A stretch of 64,000 nt of DNA, taken from NCBI RefSeq assembly GCF_006715485.1, contig NZ_VFNH01000001.1:186001-250000 (forward strand). The letters run 5' to 3'. Positions 52,291 through 61,220 of this stretch are shown piece by piece (the first letter of the stretch is position 1; every line of letters begins with the position of its first letter). The position numbers and the translations under genes are program-made. The notes beneath the pieces are model-generated. The model made no database searches. It was given only the letters and a program-made list of their open reading frames with translations, and was not told the origin of the DNA. This DNA comes from Herbaspirillum sp. SJZ107. GTDB lineage: Bacteria; Pseudomonadota; Gammaproteobacteria; Burkholderiales; Burkholderiaceae_D.

Positions 52291-54411
52291 CTAGCCGGCC
52301 GCATCCTTGCCCGCCTGCCTGCACCCCGGATCGGCCTGCTGCCGCGCCGCGCTCTGCGCCAGCAGCAGCTTCCTGAAATCCGCCTCCGCCATCGGCTTGC
52401 CGATCAAGAACCCCTGCAGCACGTCGCAGCCGGTCGAGCAGATCGCGCTGCGCTGGCCCTCGGTCTCGATGCCTTCGCAGATCACCGCCAGCTTGAGCGA
52501 CTTGGCAAACGCGATCACGCCGTTGACGATGTCCAGGCAGCGCCGGTCCTGCTCGATTTCCTGCACGAAGGAGCGGTCGATCTTGATCGCCGTGATCGGG
52601 AACTGGCGCAGGTAGGACAGGTTCGAATAGCCGGTGCCGAAATCGTCGAGCGCGATGCGGAAGCCTTCCAGCTTGAGCATGTGCAGCACCTGCGCGGCCT
52701 TGTCGATGTCCTGCATCAGCATGCTTTCCGTGACTTCCAGCTTGATGCACTCGGGGTGCAGCCCGTAGCGTTCGACCACCTCCTTCATCATGGCCGGCAG
52801 GCTCTCGTCGGTCAGCTGGCGCGGCGACACGTTCATCGCCATCTGCAGCCGGAAGCCCAGGTCTTCCCACTCGCGCGCCTGGCGGCAGGCTTCCTCGCAC
52901 ACCCAGGCGCCGACCAGGTTGATGGCCGGCGAATCCTCGAGCATGGCCAGGAAGGTCTGCGGACCGAGGATGCCCAGGCGCGGATGGTTCCAGCGCAGCA
53001 GCGCCTCGGCCCCGACCACGGCGCCGTTGACCGCGTTGATCTGCGGCTGGTAGTACAGCACGAACTGGCCCAGGTCGAGCGCGTTGAAGACTTCCTGGCG
53101 CAGCTGCAGGCGCTGCTTGAGCAGGCGCGTGCCGGTTTCCGAGAACACGCTGCAGGTGTGGCGGCCGTTGGCCTTGGCTTCGTACATCGCGGCGTCGGCG
53201 TTGTTCAGCAGCTCGTCGGGCGTGACTTCGTCGCCGCTGCCGATCGCCACGCCGATGCTGGCGCCGACCATCACCTGGTGCCCGCCCACCACGATCGGCT
53301 TGGCAAGGCGCGGCAGTACGCTTTCCGCCAGCATGCGGGCGGCGCCGGCGTCGGTCGATTCGAGCACGATCACGAATTCGTCGCCGCTGATGCGGGTGAC
53401 GGTGGTGCCGGCTGCGGAAAACGTCGACAGGCGGCGGCCGATTTCCTGCAAGGCCGTGTCGCCGGCCTGGTGGCCATAGGCGTCGTTGACTTCCTTGAAG
53501 CGGTCCAGGTCGATGAACAGCACACCGACCCTGGCGCCGTTGTCCACCGAGCGCGTGAGCGCGGCGTCGAGCGCGCGCATGCAGCTGAAGCGGTTGTGCA
53601 GGCCGGTCAGGCTGTCGTGCGTGGCCAGGTGGATCAGCTTGGCCTCGGCTTCCTTGCGCATCGTGATGTCGGCAAAGAACACGCTCAGGCCTTCCTGGGT
53701 CGGGTAGGCGCGCGCTTCGAGCCAGATGCCGAGCGGGGCATAGTAGCTTTCGACCGACGTGAATTCGCGCGAGGCCACCGCGCGCCGGTAAGCCAGGTGG
53801 AAGTCGCTGCCGATCGCTTCCGGAAACTCGTCCCAGATGCGCTTGCCGATCAGGTCGTGCGCACGGCGCTCCAGCCAGGCCGCGCCGCGCGCGTTGATGT
53901 AGGTGAAGCGCCATTCGCGGTCGAGCGAGAAGCAGCCGTCGGCGATGCTCTCCAGGACGGTGCTGAGACGCTGGCGCGCCTGTTCGGCGGCGCGCTGGCC
54001 TTCGATGGCGTCGGTCACGTCCTGCAGGAAGCCGGCGAAATTCATCAGCCGCCCGAGCTCGTCGTGCAGCGGGAAGATGTGCATGCGCACCCACATCATG
54101 GTGCCGTCCTTGCGGTAGTTGCGCAGGGTGGTGGTGCACGGGCGCTGGTCGGCGATGCAGGCGCGCAGCTGGTCGAGGCCGGGCTGGTTGGTATCGTCGC
54201 CCTGCAGGAAGCGGCAGTTGCGGCCGACCACTTCGTCGTAGGCGTAGCCCGAATGCGCTTCGAAGGCGGGGTTCGCGTAGACGATGGGATTGTCCGGCTG
54301 GTGCGGATCGGTGACCAGGATGCCGTTGCTGCTGGCGACAATCATTCTCTGGTAAAACCAGGCGGGGTGACTTCCCAGGGGCGCAGGAATGGGCATGATC
54401 GACCTAGTCAT
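52291..54411 (-). CDS. LOV-PAS-GGDEF-EAL protein (blue-light c-di-GMP enzyme)
   Basis: 706 residues. Residues ~20-135 form a LOV-type PAS: GRNCRFLQGDDTN holds the flavin-adduct Cys66 within NCRFLQ, then RNYRKDG (97-103) and FAGFLQDVT with Gln130. The usual second Asn (FWN) is replaced in MMWVRM. PAS 2 spans ~145-255. The GGDEF domain (HDSLTGLHNR, DLDRFKEVNDAYGHQAGD) has SGDEF (342-346). The EAL domain starts at VVGAEALLRWNHP (E469) and has [35 protein letters not shown] and CEGIETEG. No membrane helix. Light would tune c-di-GMP synthesis or breakdown; the net activity cannot be predicted. Confidence 0.85.
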   Translation of the reverse strand: MTRSIMPIPAPLGSHPAWFYQRMIVASSNGILVTDPHQPDNPIVYANPAFEAHSGYAYDEVVGRNCRFLQGDDTNQPGLDQLRACIADQRPCTTTLRNYRKDGTMMWVRMHIFPLHDELGRLMNFAGFLQDVTDAIEGQRAAEQARQRLSTVLESIADGCFSLDREWRFTYINARGAAWLERRAHDLIGKRIWDEFPEAIGSDFHLAYRRAVASREFTSVESYYAPLGIWLEARAYPTQEGLSVFFADITMRKEAEAKLIHLATHDSLTGLHNRFSCMRALDAALTRSVDNGARVGVLFIDLDRFKEVNDAYGHQAGDTALQEIGRRLSTFSAAGTTVTRISGDEFVIVLESTDAGAARMLAESVLPRLAKPIVVGGHQVMVGASIGVAIGSGDEVTPDELLNNADAAMYEAKANGRHTCSVFSETGTRLLKQRLQLRQEVFNALDLGQFVLYYQPQINAVNGAVVGAEALLRWNHPRLGILGPQTFLAMLEDSPAINLVGAWVCEEACRQAREWEDLGFRLQMAMNVSPRQLTDESLPAMMKEVVERYGLHPECIKLEVTESMLMQDIDKAAQVLHMLKLEGFRIALDDFGTGYSNLSYLRQFPITAIKIDRSFVQEIEQDRRCLDIVNGVIAFAKSLKLAVICEGIETEGQRSAICSTGCDVLQGFLIGKPMAEADFRKLLLAQSAARQQADPGCRQAGKDAAG

Positions 54412-54488
54412 TGCGGGACGCTTCCAGTGTAATCCGGCACGGCCCGGCGCGTAGCACGACAGGCAGGCTGGTCAAGAGGGTGATAACG

Positions 54489-55280
54489 CTATCGATGGAG
54501 GCCGAGCGCCGCCATCTTCGCGGCCAGGCCGAGGCGGTCGCGATCGATCTGGTCGCCGTTGGTGCGGCTCGAGAGCGCGGCTTTTTCCTTGCGGCCGAGG
54601 AAGTAGGCGATACGCTCGGCGTTGGCGCCGGACGGATGCGGGATGCCATGCAGGATGCGCGCCTCATCGAGCACGCCCCGCGCCGCCAGCCACGACAGCG
54701 CCTGGCCGACCTTGGGCCCGAGCGGCACGTAGACCGCGTCCGGCAGCAGCGCCGCCTCGTGCGCGAAGTAATCGAGCATCTGGCCCTGCAGCAGGGGCGT
54801 GGCGATCATGTTCGGATTGGCGCCGTTGTAGTTCTTGCCGTCCACGAAGACCGCATGGCGCAGCACCGCGGTCACGTGCATCAGCCGCGCGTCTGCGTGC
54901 CACAGGGTGGCGCAGCTGGCGATGCCGAGCCAGCGCTGCAGGCCGACGTGGTCGAGCAGCGCGACCAGGTTGGGCCGGATCGCGCCGCTGAAGGCGCCGG
55001 TGTACTTGGCCGCGCGCAGCACCTCCGCCAGCGGCGCCCCCGCCATCAGCTGGCGCCGCGCTTCGCGCACCGCGTTTTTCCATTGTGCAAAACCAGGCGT
55101 GATGCCGACCACGACCACGCGTGCCTGGGCATTCACGTAATCGAAGGGCGTGTAATGGGCGGACAGCAGGTTCGTGCGCGCTACCTCGAAGGCGGCGGGA
55201 ATCTGGAGCGGGTCGGCGATCGTGTCGACGTCGGTGCCAAGGATGAGATCGATGAAGTTTGTGATACATGCTGTGGCCAT
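54489..55280 (-). CDS. Uracil-DNA-glycosylase-superfamily-like protein
   Basis: Start at 55280 (MATACITNFIDLILGTD, 263 aa) with GAGG upstream. VVVVGITPGFAQW resembles the UDG motif 1 (G-x-x-PG) and HGIPHPSGANAERIAYFLG the motif with H-P-S-x-x-N/R. VYVPLGPKVGQALSWL sits between. The fold is thus likely UDG-like, but the catalytic Asp or Asn of motif 1 is not standard, so repair activity is uncertain. It stands alone between the LOV gene and galM. Confidence 0.6.
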   Translation of the reverse strand: MATACITNFIDLILGTDVDTIADPLQIPAAFEVARTNLLSAHYTPFDYVNAQARVVVVGITPGFAQWKNAVREARRQLMAGAPLAEVLRAAKYTGAFSGAIRPNLVALLDHVGLQRWLGIASCATLWHADARLMHVTAVLRHAVFVDGKNYNGANPNMIATPLLQGQMLDYFAHEAALLPDAVYVPLGPKVGQALSWLAARGVLDEARILHGIPHPSGANAERIAYFLGRKEKAALSSRTNGDQIDRDRLGLAAKMAALGLHR

Positions 55281-55474
55281 GATGCCTCGACGCTTGCGTG
55301 GTGAAAAGAGGAGTAAGGATTGTGTCTTGCACGGAACTATCCTACCGGTATTAGGAGCAGTCTTAAGTTGGTTAGGAATATTCTTAATTACAAGTCTGAT
55401 CACAAGCGTGACGCGGCCATCGGTGCAGCCCGTGCTAGGATCATCATCAATTCATTTTTGAGGATAAGACAAAC

Positions 55475-56542
55475 GTGCACACCGACATCACGCGGGCGCC
55501 GTTCGGGACCTTGCCCGACGGTGCGCAAGTCAGTCAATTTACGCTCACCAACGCTGCGGGCATGATCGTGAAGATCCTGGATTTTGGTGGCATCATCACC
55601 CAGATCCACGTGCCGGACCGCGCCGGCCAGTTCGCCGACGTCGCGCTCGGCTTCGACACCCTCGAACCCTACCTGAAGGACAGCCCGTATTTCGGCGCGC
55701 TGATCGGCCGCTACGGCAACCGCATCGCCAAGGGCCGCTTCACGCTGGACGGCAAGACCTATCAGCTGCCGGTCAACAACGGGGAAAACCACCTGCACGG
55801 CGGCGAACCCGGTTTCGACAAGGTGCTGTGGCAGGCCGCCGTCGAGGATGGTTCGCTGGTGCTGCGCTACCGCAGCGCCGATGGCGAACAGGGCTATCCG
55901 GGCAACCTGGAGGCGACGGTGCGCTACAGCCTGAGCGACGACAACGAGATCATCGTGCGTTTCCAGGCCACGACCGACCAGCCGACCCCGGTGAACCTGA
56001 CCCAGCACAGCTATTTCAACCTGCACGGTGCTGCCGGCGCGGGTGGCGACATCCTCGACCATGTGCTGACCATCGACGCCGACCGCTTCGTGCCGATCGA
56101 CACCGGCGCCATCCCGCTGGGCGAGCTGTCCCCGGTGACCGGCACCCCGTTCGACTTCCGCAAGCCGCGCGCGATCGGCGAGCGCATCGAACAGCCGGAC
56201 AAGCAGCTGCGCCACGGCATCGGCTACGACCACTGCTGGGTCCTGAACCGCACCCCGGGCAGCAAGGCGCTGCAACGCGCCGCCCACGTGCTCGAACCGG
56301 CGTCGGGGCGGGTGCTGGAGCTGTGGACCCAGGAACCGGGCGTGCAGTTCTACAGCGGCAACTTCCTGGACAGTTCGCTGACGGGCAAGGGCGGCCGCCA
56401 GTACGAGTTCCGCAGCGGCCTGTGCCTGGAACCCGAGCATTTTCCCGATTCGCCCAACCAGCCGGACTACCCGAGCACAATCCTGCGGCCGGGCGAAATC
56501 TACGCGACCGAGTCGCGCTTCAGGTTCTCGGTAGAGAAGTAA
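55475..56542 (+). CDS. galM: Aldose 1-epimerase (mutarotase)
   Basis: 355 residues from a GTG with GAGGATAAG upstream. GalM motifs: GRYGNRIAKGRFTLDG, NNGENHLHGG with the catalytic His, NLTQHSYFNLHG with the second His, IGYDHCWVLN and CLEPEHFPDSPNQPDYPSTIL with the catalytic Glu. It interconverts alpha and beta anomers of hexoses or pentoses. It is convergent with the YfiN-like gene and lies about 4.7 kb from the pentonate genes, a hint at sugar use. Confidence 0.92.
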   Translation: MHTDITRAPFGTLPDGAQVSQFTLTNAAGMIVKILDFGGIITQIHVPDRAGQFADVALGFDTLEPYLKDSPYFGALIGRYGNRIAKGRFTLDGKTYQLPVNNGENHLHGGEPGFDKVLWQAAVEDGSLVLRYRSADGEQGYPGNLEATVRYSLSDDNEIIVRFQATTDQPTPVNLTQHSYFNLHGAAGAGGDILDHVLTIDADRFVPIDTGAIPLGELSPVTGTPFDFRKPRAIGERIEQPDKQLRHGIGYDHCWVLNRTPGSKALQRAAHVLEPASGRVLELWTQEPGVQFYSGNFLDSSLTGKGGRQYEFRSGLCLEPEHFPDSPNQPDYPSTILRPGEIYATESRFRFSVEK

Positions 56543-56551
56543 AGGCGGCGT

Positions 56552-58426
56552 TCATGCCGCGGCGGACGAACGGCTGTCCGCGGCGAAGCGCGCCAGGATG
56601 TCCGCGGCGGGCATCGGCTTGCCCAGCAAGAAACCCTGGACGTAGTCGCAGCCGGCCGCACGCAGCCACTCGAGCTGGGCCTGGTCTTCCACGCCTTCGG
56701 CCAGCACGGTCAGGCCGAAGCCCCGTCCCAGCGAGATGATGGCCCGGGCGATGGTCTCGCCTTGCTGCGGCAGCAGCTGGACGAAGCTGCGGTCGATCTT
56801 CAGCTGGTTGATCGGAAACGATTGCAGGTAGGACAGCGACGAGTAACCGGTGCCGAAGTCGTCGATCGACAGGCGGATGCCGGCCGCACGGATTTGCTGC
56901 ATGAATTCGATGGCCGCATCAACGTTTTCCATGAGCAGGCTCTCGGTCAATTCCAGTTCCAGGATTTCGGCCGGCAGGGCGCTGTCGGCCAGCGCCCGCG
57001 TCACGTCGTCGATGAAGCCCGGCTCGCGCAGCTGGCGCGCCGACACGTTGACCGCCAGGCTCAGTTCGGGCATGCCGGCGCGCAGCCAGCCCGCCACGTC
57101 GTGGCAGGCGCGCTGCAGCACCCAGCGGCCGAGCTCGACGATCATGCCGGTTTCTTCGGCAATCGGAATGAATTCGGCCGGCGACACGAAACCATGTTCC
57201 GGATGCGGCCAGCGCACCAGCGCCTCGACCCCGATGATCTGGCGGCCGCTGCAATCGAACTGCGGCTGGTAGTACACGCACAAGGCTTGCGCTTCCAGCG
57301 CCTTGCGCAGTTCGCGTTCGAGCCGTGCGCGCCGCTGGGTCGCAAACGTCATCTCGGGCCGGAAATCGACGACGCGGTTGCGTCCACCGTTCTTGGCGGC
57401 GTACAGCGCCGTGTCCGCACTGCTGAGCAGTTCGGTCGAACCGGCGACATCGTCGGGATACACGCACATGCCGATACTGGCGCTGGCGAAGACTTCGCCC
57501 TGCTCGAGCGGGAAGGGCACGCGCAGCGATGCCGCGACCGCCTCGGCCACCTCCAGCGCCGCGCCGCGCCGGGCCAGCGGCGCCAGGATGATCGCGAACT
57601 CGTCGCCGCCGATGCGGCCGACCACACCGGCGTCGCCGACCGCGTCGCGCAGCGCCGCCGCCACCTTGCGCAGCAATTCGTCGCCGGCGGAATGGCCGAG
57701 GGTGTCGTTCACGACCTTGAAGTTGTCGAGGTCGAGCAGCAGCAGCGCCAGCCGGGCGTCGGGCAGGGCCAGCTCATGCTCGAGCCGCAGATAGGTGGCG
57801 CGCCGGTTTGGCAGCGCGGTCACCGGATCGGTGTAGGCCAGGTAGTCGAGTTCGCGCTCCGCGCGCGCCACGCGCGAACGCGTGCGGCGCACGATCGGCA
57901 TCACGATGGCGAGCGCGCCGGCGATCGTCAGCGCCAGGAACACGGCGTAGCGCAGCAGTCCCACGCGCAGGCTCGTCATTTTCATGGTCAGCTCGACCCT
58001 GCCGATCTTCCGGCCGCGGTAATCGACCGGGGCTTCGACCCGGATGGTCCCCGCCAGGTCCTGCACCGGCTGCGCCTGTCCGCCCGGCACATAGCTGACG
58101 AAGCGCTGGCCGGCGCTGTCGTAGACCGTGGCCGACATCAGGTCGGTCGCGAAGTGCAGCGGGCGCAGCATGTCGGCCGCGGCCTCGCGGTCGCCGAACA
58201 TCAGCGATGCCGTGACGTTGTCGGCGATGATGCCGGCCTGCACCCGGGCCTCGTTGGTCGAGGCATTGCGCAGCGAGACGAACTGGTAGGCCAGCAGGAC
58301 CACGCTGGCGATCACCAGGCCGGCGACGGCGGCCACGATCTGGCCGGCGCCGATGGTCGACGCGATCGATGTGCGGTCGCCCGGCCGGCTGCGCGCCGCG
58401 CCGCGGCTTCTCCTGAAGATGCTCAT
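56552..58426 (-). CDS. YfiN-like membrane GGDEF-EAL protein (CHASE8 sensor)
   Basis: Start at 58426 ([14 protein letters not shown], 624 aa), overlapping the yfiR-like stop by four bases. Helix 1 at ~27-50, a periplasmic CHASE8-type region ~50-152 ([34 protein letters not shown]), helix 2 at ~158-178, then GGDEF with the intact motif GGDEF (273-277) and EAL ([12 protein letters not shown] from 401; [37 protein letters not shown]). Pseudomonas YfiN has CHASE8-HAMP-GGDEF; here HAMP is not clear and an EAL domain is added. YfiR normally represses YfiN from the periplasm. Confidence 0.85.
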   Translation of the reverse strand: MSIFRRSRGAARSRPGDRTSIASTIGAGQIVAAVAGLVIASVVLLAYQFVSLRNASTNEARVQAGIIADNVTASLMFGDREAAADMLRPLHFATDLMSATVYDSAGQRFVSYVPGGQAQPVQDLAGTIRVEAPVDYRGRKIGRVELTMKMTSLRVGLLRYAVFLALTIAGALAIVMPIVRRTRSRVARAERELDYLAYTDPVTALPNRRATYLRLEHELALPDARLALLLLDLDNFKVVNDTLGHSAGDELLRKVAAALRDAVGDAGVVGRIGGDEFAIILAPLARRGAALEVAEAVAASLRVPFPLEQGEVFASASIGMCVYPDDVAGSTELLSSADTALYAAKNGGRNRVVDFRPEMTFATQRRARLERELRKALEAQALCVYYQPQFDCSGRQIIGVEALVRWPHPEHGFVSPAEFIPIAEETGMIVELGRWVLQRACHDVAGWLRAGMPELSLAVNVSARQLREPGFIDDVTRALADSALPAEILELELTESLLMENVDAAIEFMQQIRAAGIRLSIDDFGTGYSSLSYLQSFPINQLKIDRSFVQLLPQQGETIARAIISLGRGFGLTVLAEGVEDQAQLEWLRAAGCDYVQGFLLGKPMPAADILARFAADSRSSAAA

Positions 58427-58938
58427 ATGACGTTGCGGGCCAGGCGCAGCAGGCGCGAACTGAACTTGATGCCGACCCGGGCCGCCTCGCGCGTGTCGAC
58501 GTCGAAGCGGATGTGCTGGGATTCCTCGACCAGGGCGACGGCGCCCGCATAGGTGGCGGACGGGGTGCCATCGACCACGTACAAGGCGTTGCCGGCCTCT
58601 TTCGGCGCGCTGCGCGGTGCGCGCGCGGCAGTGACGACGACGATGTCGCACGTCTTTGCGCTTGCGGCACCGGCATCGACCGTGGCCCAGGTGCGCCCGT
58701 TGACGTTGCGGCCGTCGAGCTGGCGCAGGCTGTCCCACAGCGAATGCTGGGGGCTGGCGCACACCGTCAATGCCCGGGCCGGGGCGGCCGGGGCCGACCA
58801 GGTCGTGAACATGGCGATATTCAGGATGTAGGCCGCCTTGAGCTGGTCGTCCTGCCCCTGTGCCAGGCAGGACGGCGCGGCAAGCAGGAGGTGCAGCACC
58901 GGCAGCGCGGCGCACAGGCGCAGATACGGAGCCATCAT
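58423..58938 (-). CDS. YfiR-family (DUF4154) periplasmic regulator
   Basis: Start at 58938 ([27 protein letters not shown], 171 aa) one base after the receptor stop. After the signal peptide the hallmark [14 protein letters not shown] is seen, then [17 protein letters not shown] and the end [17 protein letters not shown], all standard for YfiR. Two Cys residues remain in the mature part. YfiR binds the periplasmic part of YfiN and keeps the cyclase off; redox or envelope stress frees it. Here it sits between a TonB receptor and a CHASE8 enzyme with tight overlaps. Confidence 0.88.
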   Translation of the reverse strand: MMAPYLRLCAALPVLHLLLAAPSCLAQGQDDQLKAAYILNIAMFTTWSAPAAPARALTVCASPQHSLWDSLRQLDGRNVNGRTWATVDAGAASAKTCDIVVVTAARAPRSAPKEAGNALYVVDGTPSATYAGAVALVEESQHIRFDVDTREAARVGIKFSSRLLRLARNVI

Positions 58939-58939
58939 C

Positions 58940-60952
58940 TCAGAACCGGTATCCGAGCTGGCCGACCACGCTGCGGCCGTCGCGCACGATGGCTTCCTGC
59001 ACGAAGGCGGGGCCGGCCGGATCGGCATACGCATGGTCGAAGGCATTGTAGAGCGCGACCGACCAGTCCCAGCCGCGGCCGGCGCCGGCCGAGCCGAGGA
59101 CCAGGCTGGCGCTGCAATAGCCGCCGACCCGCGCATGCTCGGTCAGGCGCTGCGACGCGCATTGCCATTCGCCGGCGAGGCGGGCATCCAGCGCGGCCCA
59201 GGGCAGGCTGACGCCGGCCTTGAACAGCCGCTGCGGCGAATTGACCAGTGCCTGGCCCCCGTCGTCGGCGGCCTGCTGCCAGCTGGCGTTGGCACGCACG
59301 CGCACGCCGTTGGCGTAGGTATGCTCGGCCGCCAGCTCGGCGCCGTGCGCGGTCGCGCGCTGGGTATTGGTGAACTGCAGCAGCCCGGTCGACGCGTCGA
59401 GTGCCTGCGTGATCAGGCCGTGCATCTGGTAGTGGAACAGCGACAGCGACACCTTGCCATAGGCATCCGGCCGGTGCTCCCACACCAGTTCACGGGTGCG
59501 GATGTCTTCCGGGCGCAGCTGCGCATTGGCTTCCTGGCCGCCGGGCGTCGGGATCGCGTAATACTGCTCGTAGGCGTTCGGCGTCCGGAATGCGGTGCCG
59601 TAGATGAGCTTGAGCGTGTCGGACGGCGTCAGCGTCCGGATCAGCGCGAGACGCGGGCTGAACCTGGCGCCGATGTCGCTGTTGCGGTCGTAGCGCAGGC
59701 CGGCGTTGACGATCGTCCTGGGACCGATCCGCCATTCGTCCTCGACGAAGGCGGCATCGCGATTGCCGCGGCGGCGGTCGTCCAGCCACGACATGTCCGG
59801 CGCGACGTCGTAGTTGAACTGGTCGCGGCGGCGGTTGTGTTGCAATTCAATGCCGGCCAGCAGCTTGTGGCCGCGCAGCCCGCGGTAAGTCATGTGCACG
59901 TTGGTGCCGTACCACGCGCCATGGGCGCCGTCGACGTTCAGGTGCGCGCTGCCGTCGCCGTCCGGATACAGGCCGAGGCCGAGGTAGTCCGCGCGGCCCC
60001 AGAACAGGCTGGCCGCGACGCTCAGGTCGGCCGTGACGGCGGACTCGTAGGCCAGGTTGGCGTATGCCCTGGTGTCGCGGGTCGAGCCGGGCGCGTCGAA
60101 GACGGCCCCGAACGACGCCGTGGGCACGCCCTTGGTGCGTGCCACGTAGCCGGCACTGAAGGTGAAAGCGCCGCGGTGCAGCTTGGCGAACAGGTTGCGG
60201 GCGCGGTCCCAGTCCAGCCCGTGGGCGATGCCGTTGCCGGTGCCGAGCTGGTCGAATTCGGGGAAGTACAGGTCGCCGCCGCGGCGCGCATAGCTGGTGG
60301 CGGACAGCACCAGGTCGCTGCCGTCCTGGCCATGGGCACCGACACTGACGCGCGAGCGCCGCTCGCCCAGGCTGCCGAAGGACTGGGCGACACGCACGCC
60401 GCCCAGTGCGCTGCCGGACTTGGTGATCACGTTGATCACCCCGAACAGCGCATTCGAGCCATAGACCGCCGCGCCCGGTCCCGGTACGTACTCGATGCGC
60501 TCGACCAGGGCCATGTCGAGCAGGGCATCGGTACCGATCGCAGCCTGGTCGTACAGGTTGTCGTTGCTGCGCACGCCATCGATCAGCAGCAGGAAACGGC
60601 TGTCGTAGTCGCCCGGACGCAGGAAGCCGCGCGCGCCGAGGTAGGCATAATTGCGGTCGCTCGACACGTACAGGCCGGGAATCGATGCCAGCGCCTCGCC
60701 CAGCGTGCGCCAGCCGTATTCGCGGATTTCCTGCGAGGTCAGCACGGTGACCGAAGACGGCGCCTCGCTCAGCGATTGCTCGAAGCGCGAGGCCGAGGTC
60801 ACGGTCTGCATTTGCATGAGTTGTTCCAGGGGCAAGTCAGCCAGGCCGGGCGCGCCTGCGGTGTCCTCGGCCGCTTGCGCCGGCGGGAACGACAGGGCAG
60901 CCGCAGTCAATATCAATGCACTCAGGGGGGAACTGCGAATTACCGGGATCAT
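58940..60952 (-). CDS. TonB-dependent receptor heading a YfiR/YfiN-like operon
   Basis: 670 residues with a signal peptide (LSALILTAAALSFPPAQA). DLPLEQLMQMQTVTSASRFEQSL is the typical N-terminus of receptors in this group; then EAPSSVTVLTSQEIREYGWRTLGEAL, LLLIDGVRSNDN, VERIEYVPGPGAAVYGSNALFGVINVITK. The barrel ends VVGQLGYRF. No uptake genes are near; instead the stop is one base from a YfiR-like gene. It probably senses or imports an outside ligand that is reported through YfiR to the cyclase/phosphodiesterase. Confidence 0.85.
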   Translation of the reverse strand: MIPVIRSSPLSALILTAAALSFPPAQAAEDTAGAPGLADLPLEQLMQMQTVTSASRFEQSLSEAPSSVTVLTSQEIREYGWRTLGEALASIPGLYVSSDRNYAYLGARGFLRPGDYDSRFLLLIDGVRSNDNLYDQAAIGTDALLDMALVERIEYVPGPGAAVYGSNALFGVINVITKSGSALGGVRVAQSFGSLGERRSRVSVGAHGQDGSDLVLSATSYARRGGDLYFPEFDQLGTGNGIAHGLDWDRARNLFAKLHRGAFTFSAGYVARTKGVPTASFGAVFDAPGSTRDTRAYANLAYESAVTADLSVAASLFWGRADYLGLGLYPDGDGSAHLNVDGAHGAWYGTNVHMTYRGLRGHKLLAGIELQHNRRRDQFNYDVAPDMSWLDDRRRGNRDAAFVEDEWRIGPRTIVNAGLRYDRNSDIGARFSPRLALIRTLTPSDTLKLIYGTAFRTPNAYEQYYAIPTPGGQEANAQLRPEDIRTRELVWEHRPDAYGKVSLSLFHYQMHGLITQALDASTGLLQFTNTQRATAHGAELAAEHTYANGVRVRANASWQQAADDGGQALVNSPQRLFKAGVSLPWAALDARLAGEWQCASQRLTEHARVGGYCSASLVLGSAGAGRGWDWSVALYNAFDHAYADPAGPAFVQEAIVRDGRSVVGQLGYRF

Positions 60953-61220
60953 GGAAGCTGCGTAGGAAACTGGGCGGGTGTATATCAGTCAGACTTACAT
61001 GTTGCATTGTCACATGTAAATTGTAATTACAGTAGGGAATGTTATTTTAGTGACGCCGGTATGCAACATTTGGTGAGCATCATGGCCATATCCGGTCAAC
61101 TGGCGGGTTCCACCGTGCCTAAGTGATATAGAAAGCGGTATCGATATAGTTAAAAAATTGATTGGAAAGTTATCCCACAGATAATTAGACTCTCTCCACC
61201 GCTGAGATGGAGAAAAAATA

